Program-made: the position numbers and the translations under genes
Assembly (NCBI RefSeq): GCF_949628265.1
Contig: NC_088788.1
Location: 29,994,335-30,058,334, forward strand
From: Cloeon dipterum
Lineage: Eukaryota; Arthropoda; Insecta; Ephemeroptera; Baetidae
DNA: 64,000 bases
Direction of reading: 5' to 3'
In this document: in pieces, positions 60,401-64,000 of the stretch
Position numbering within the stretch: the stretch's first letter is position 1
Layout: each line of letters starts with the position of its first letter
The notes under the pieces: model-generated
The model's input: only the letters and a program-made list of their open reading frames with translations
Databases searched by the model: none
What the model was told of the DNA's origin: nothing

Positions 60401-63400
60401 GTGTCTCGCCCGCCTCGCGCACAAATCTGGTGTGATTCTTGCCAGGCGAGAGTGATGGTGGAAACGAGGAAATGCCAGTCTATAAAAGCTTTTCCAGGGG
60501 AGGGCACATTTTATGGACGAATAAACAGTGGCGTTGCGAAATTTATCATGCCGCCGCCTGAGAAAAAGAAACCGACTTGATTCATAGAAATCTTGCTGAC
60601 GCTCCTAATTCTCGTCTCGGTTTCAAATTCTCTTGGGTGTCTATTTCTAGTCAACGTTAACAAAACAACGTGCAATATTCTCTGGTGTAGTTTACATCTT
60701 GACGATTCAAATTTATTTTTGTAAGGCTGACTAATGATTCAAGTTGCCCAGTGATTGCGAAATTTTCACCACGCGCAATTACTTTCGAAGCATTTCCGTC
60801 ACATCTCTGAAATTCCCATTTTGCAAACCATCTTTCAAAACACACCTCACTCTCGGATTGTCATTCGCCTCCATTTAATTTCACTGCAGCACATCAAACG
60901 GGCGCAGCATAAAAACACGCTCGGCGCCGACAACGCCCTGAAAAATCTGGCACGTCGGCAAGCGCGCGCGTCGCAATTTCCAAAATTGTGCGTGCGCGCG
61001 GAACGTATTTGCGAAAGAATCTCAGTCCCACACATCCCTCCTCAGGCGCACCAGGCGAGAGAGGGTTGATTTTTTATTTTAAGCCCACTTTGCCCAGTGC
61101 CGCTGGAGCTAATTTTTCATCGTATTGTCTGCCCGCGCACTGTGCTCACCGGTGGCGAACATCGCACTGAGTGATGAGACGGCCCTAAATTATTAAGCAG
61201 CCCCTAATGAACGCGCTGCCGGTTTGCATTATACATCAAGCCGGCCTTTGAGCGAATGCATGTTGCGTGCCAACAACTATACTGTTAAAACGCCGCCGCA
61301 CTTTTCCCCCACAGTTGGCTCAAGTCAGCCAAATTAACTGAACGCGCGCACCGCCTATTTTTCTCGGTGTATAGGCAAATTGTCAAACACACGCGACCCT
61401 CATTGGCTGAATCGCCGCTGCTCTGACAGAAATAATATTCCGCTCGCTCCTAGTCACCGCGGACTTCCCTCTCGTTTTATTTTCGACGAGGAAGACCTGG
61501 TTTGCAAATGACAAATTTCGATTCAATTCAATCTGGATTGTGATGAAGCCTGTTTGTTGATTGTAGCTTTTCAGAAGTCTGTATTTTGTATATTAAAAAC
61601 ACTGCGTCCTCAATATAATCAAACATACAAATTACCATTTTTAAGTGCGCTAATATTTGTTCATCTATCGAGTTTGTTGATTCTATAAATAAACACTTTG
61701 GCTTTGAAACAGACATTTGTGTTTGCTAAATGATCAGTCACCAATTTAGCTCTGAGAGAACATTTTATTTTACAGTTTTCACGTTTGATAGTGCATATAA
61801 AATGTGCCGATTTTTATATTTACGCTCCGAGCTGAATTCAAACAATCAAGCCAGATAACTCTTCAAGTAATAGATTTCAGGGAAGTTTTAATTGGAAATA
61901 TGCAACTTTCAAGAGTCACAGTAAAAAGTTTCACGATACACGAATTTTGCTGTGCACCACGGAAATACAACACAACTCAGAGCGTCGCTTACTGAATCAT
62001 AAATAGTAAATCCCTCTCGCTAGGCAGCTTTTTAAGCTGCACTTATTCGCTCAAATTTATAGTCTGGCCGGTGGAAAGTTAGGGCTGTGGGTCACGAAAA
62101 CAATAATGCTCATTAACATTTTCTAGTGCGCGGGCCAGGAATCACGATTTTCATTTGTCCTCCGGCAGCGTGCGGTGCGTGTTGTGCATTCTGAGCAACC
62201 TTGTTTCTTTCACCCTCGTCCGCTCGAACAGCCCCCGCAGGCACACACACCATTATTTTATTCCAGACCCGTGCATTAGTAAATTGAAGAAAGCGGTGGC
62301 AAGTATAGCGCGAACGCCGACTAATCACGACCCCCAATCTTGGAGAAGCTGAATGCAATGGAAACCGCCTTGCGCACACCAGCGTCGATAAGTTAATTAT
62401 TCAAAATGTACCGAGTTGCCGGGAAATTCGGAGGATTGTTCTCCACACTTTCTGGCTCGCCAGGGAACACGGCTATAAATTATTTCCTACTCACGTGTTA
62501 TAGGAAATAATCGGTTTCGTGGAAGTGTCTCATTTTCTGCCAGAAATAAGGTGCTGTATTATTTTACTAGCTATACAGTTAATTGTGTTTCCAATGTCGT
62601 GCCTAGCCTAAATATTCATCGAAGAACGTTTATTTTGCCAAACTTGTTTGACACAAGAAACCCCAGATTTTTAACTGAGGCGTCAAATCTGTAGAGGAGA
62701 AGTGAGACTGTTTACCGAGCAAGTTTTTATTTTTATGATAAAATATTTGTGTCCGTTATTATTATGTTAACCTGCTCAAATCACATAAAAAAATTAAAAG
62801 CTGAGATATACTGATTTTTTATGGCGGTGGTTCCTGTGATGGCGTGTTAATAGGTTATTTATGCTTCGCTTCCGCGTTCGCATCACTTTAAATTGGCCAA
62901 GTTTAGAACGACCTTTTAGACGTATTCAGCATGACACGCATACATAAATATCCGTTTCCTGCAGCAACAAGATCACAGCAGAAATGGGTTTGCACCTTTT
63001 TAGCTCCCTTTGAGAGGCCTAAACTAAAATTACTCCTTTCGAGTGGCGGTACCCTCTTTGGCGTCTAATTGCTCTGATGATAATAACTTGGGCGAATGTC
63101 CGAAACACTCGAGACCGCACCTCCCTGCCAGTCGGTCAGTTTCTCCACTGTTGGCTGCGGTGAAATACGTCCGATGTGTGTTTAGCAAGATGGAAAAGCG
63201 GAGGACAGAGCTGGAGGAAAATCGAGCGGTGCGGCAAGGAGTGGCACTCGAAGCAGGTCCAACCCGCTCGGCTAATTTCGCAAATGATCACTCGAGTGCG
63301 GGCTCGAATTTTAAGCACCGACTTTGCTGCCGACGGCCTATTTGGCTGCGGCCGTGCTAAATTGAGTGGAAACTGAAAAACTGACGACGCGCACTGCAAA

Positions 63401-63424
63401 TGCGGAATGTGATCCAGTCGGACA

Positions 63425-63445
63425 CGAGCGAGCGAGCGAGTGAGC
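63425..63445. repeat. (GAGC)n tetranucleotide run
   Basis: CGAG/GAGC units in tandem with one GAGT variant, followed by a purine-rich stretch. Confidence 0.8.
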
Positions 63446-64000
63446 TAGAGAGGGAGGCGCGCGCATGATGAAATTCAATTATCTGATATGGTTAGTTCGC
63501 GAGCGTGTGTATTTTCTGAAGCGATGACGATTGCTGTCATTCTATTTCCTCTGGAGCGATAAAAATTTGAGTCCCTTCCTCATTTGTGTGCGTTTGGCCA
63601 AAAAATTATTATCTGCCGACGAGTATTAAAACGAGACGTTCGATTAGCCCGTTTCGATTTGTGCGAAACGGTGCGCTGGAAATTCCTCCCCAAATTGGAA
63701 GCCACGTCAGTGATCATTTTCAGCCGGCAATTTGTTACTGCTGTCAACCGCAGATTCATTACGCGAGCGGAAGGTCTTCCACACCTGGTGGTTCGTGGTT
63801 TTGAATTCGTGGAATGAATTAAATACGGAAAATCGAGTACGAATTTTACGAGCCGCAATAATAGACAAACGACGAACTTAACTTTTCCATTCTACTTTGT
63901 AGACTAAATACCAGTTAAGTACTCAACACAAAATAACCTACGCAGAGGACTGGATATAAAGGTTGCGTTTACTACAACCTGTTTTTCAAGGAGAATCAAA

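Larger units (their letters stand above)
51759..64000. other. non-coding stretch at the right end
   Basis: No gene recognised. Long GC-richer islands occupy about 52.15-52.9, 53.2-53.9, 54.35-55.5, 55.95-56.25, 56.95-57.85, 58.65-58.9, 59.25-61.5, 62.0-62.5 and 62.85-63.85 kb. Open frames in them lack domains and splice-site support. Simple repeats: CA near 57283, GT at 57465-57492, and GAGC units at 63425-63445. If the CpG block at 43.4-44.3 kb is a first exon, this is probably intron with enhancers. Confidence 0.5.

Noticed and set aside
60006..60455. 149-residue plus-strand open frame
   Set aside because: Another frame over the same island is open for 130 residues; neither has recognisable motifs.
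1..64000. CRISPR array, bacterial operon or tRNA genes
   Set aside because: The DNA is eukaryotic, with spliced genes; no repeat-spacer pattern or convincing tRNA A/B boxes were seen.

Overview
This is a window of nuclear DNA from an insect or close arthropod. The genes are split by short GT-AG introns. Intron-borne snoRNA guides fit the arthropod form of 18S rRNA, and one exon looks like the start of the insect receptor for crustacean cardioactive peptide. I cannot name the species. Genes take up only a few kilobases. The rest is non-coding DNA in which AT-rich stretches alternate with GC-richer islands a few hundred bases long.

Layout. 1-25.7 kb: mostly non-coding. A minus-strand exon at 11181-11343 holds the start codon and first 45 residues of a CCAP-receptor-like GPCR. 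A GC-rich minus-strand promoter with a splice donor at 25.53-25.66 kb may be its first exon, which would make the first intron about 14 kb; the remaining exons would lie left of the window. 32.3-33.2 kb: a two-exon plus-strand gene for a kinase-only NEK8/NEK9-like protein of 270 residues. 36.6-42.5 kb: the core of the window, with two ribosomal protein genes head to head, RpL3 (minus, eight coding exons, 403 residues) and RpL38 (plus, four coding exons plus a 5' UTR exon, 76 residues), about 350 bp apart. 43.4-44.3 kb: a CpG-rich block ending in a strong plus-strand splice donor, probably the first exon(s) of a gene continuing to the right. 44.3-64 kb: non-coding, apart from a well-preserved non-autonomous hAT element at 50803-51750 with perfect 8-bp target-site duplications.

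The most interesting find is inside the RpL3 introns. They carry a nested set of small nucleolar RNAs on the RpL3 strand: two copies (about 92% alike) of a ~210-nt H/ACA RNA with the U17/snR30 m1 motif in introns 4 and 6, C/D-box RNAs in introns 3, 5 and 7 whose guides match 18S or 28S rRNA, a probable orphan C/D RNA in intron 2, and other structured segments in introns 1, 3 and 5. One transcript would therefore supply a large-subunit protein, rRNA methylation guides and an RNA for 18S processing. The last RpL38 intron holds a 5S-derived SINE-like element and a decayed hAT-like MITE. All rRNA matches come from remembered rRNA sequence and need an alignment to confirm.
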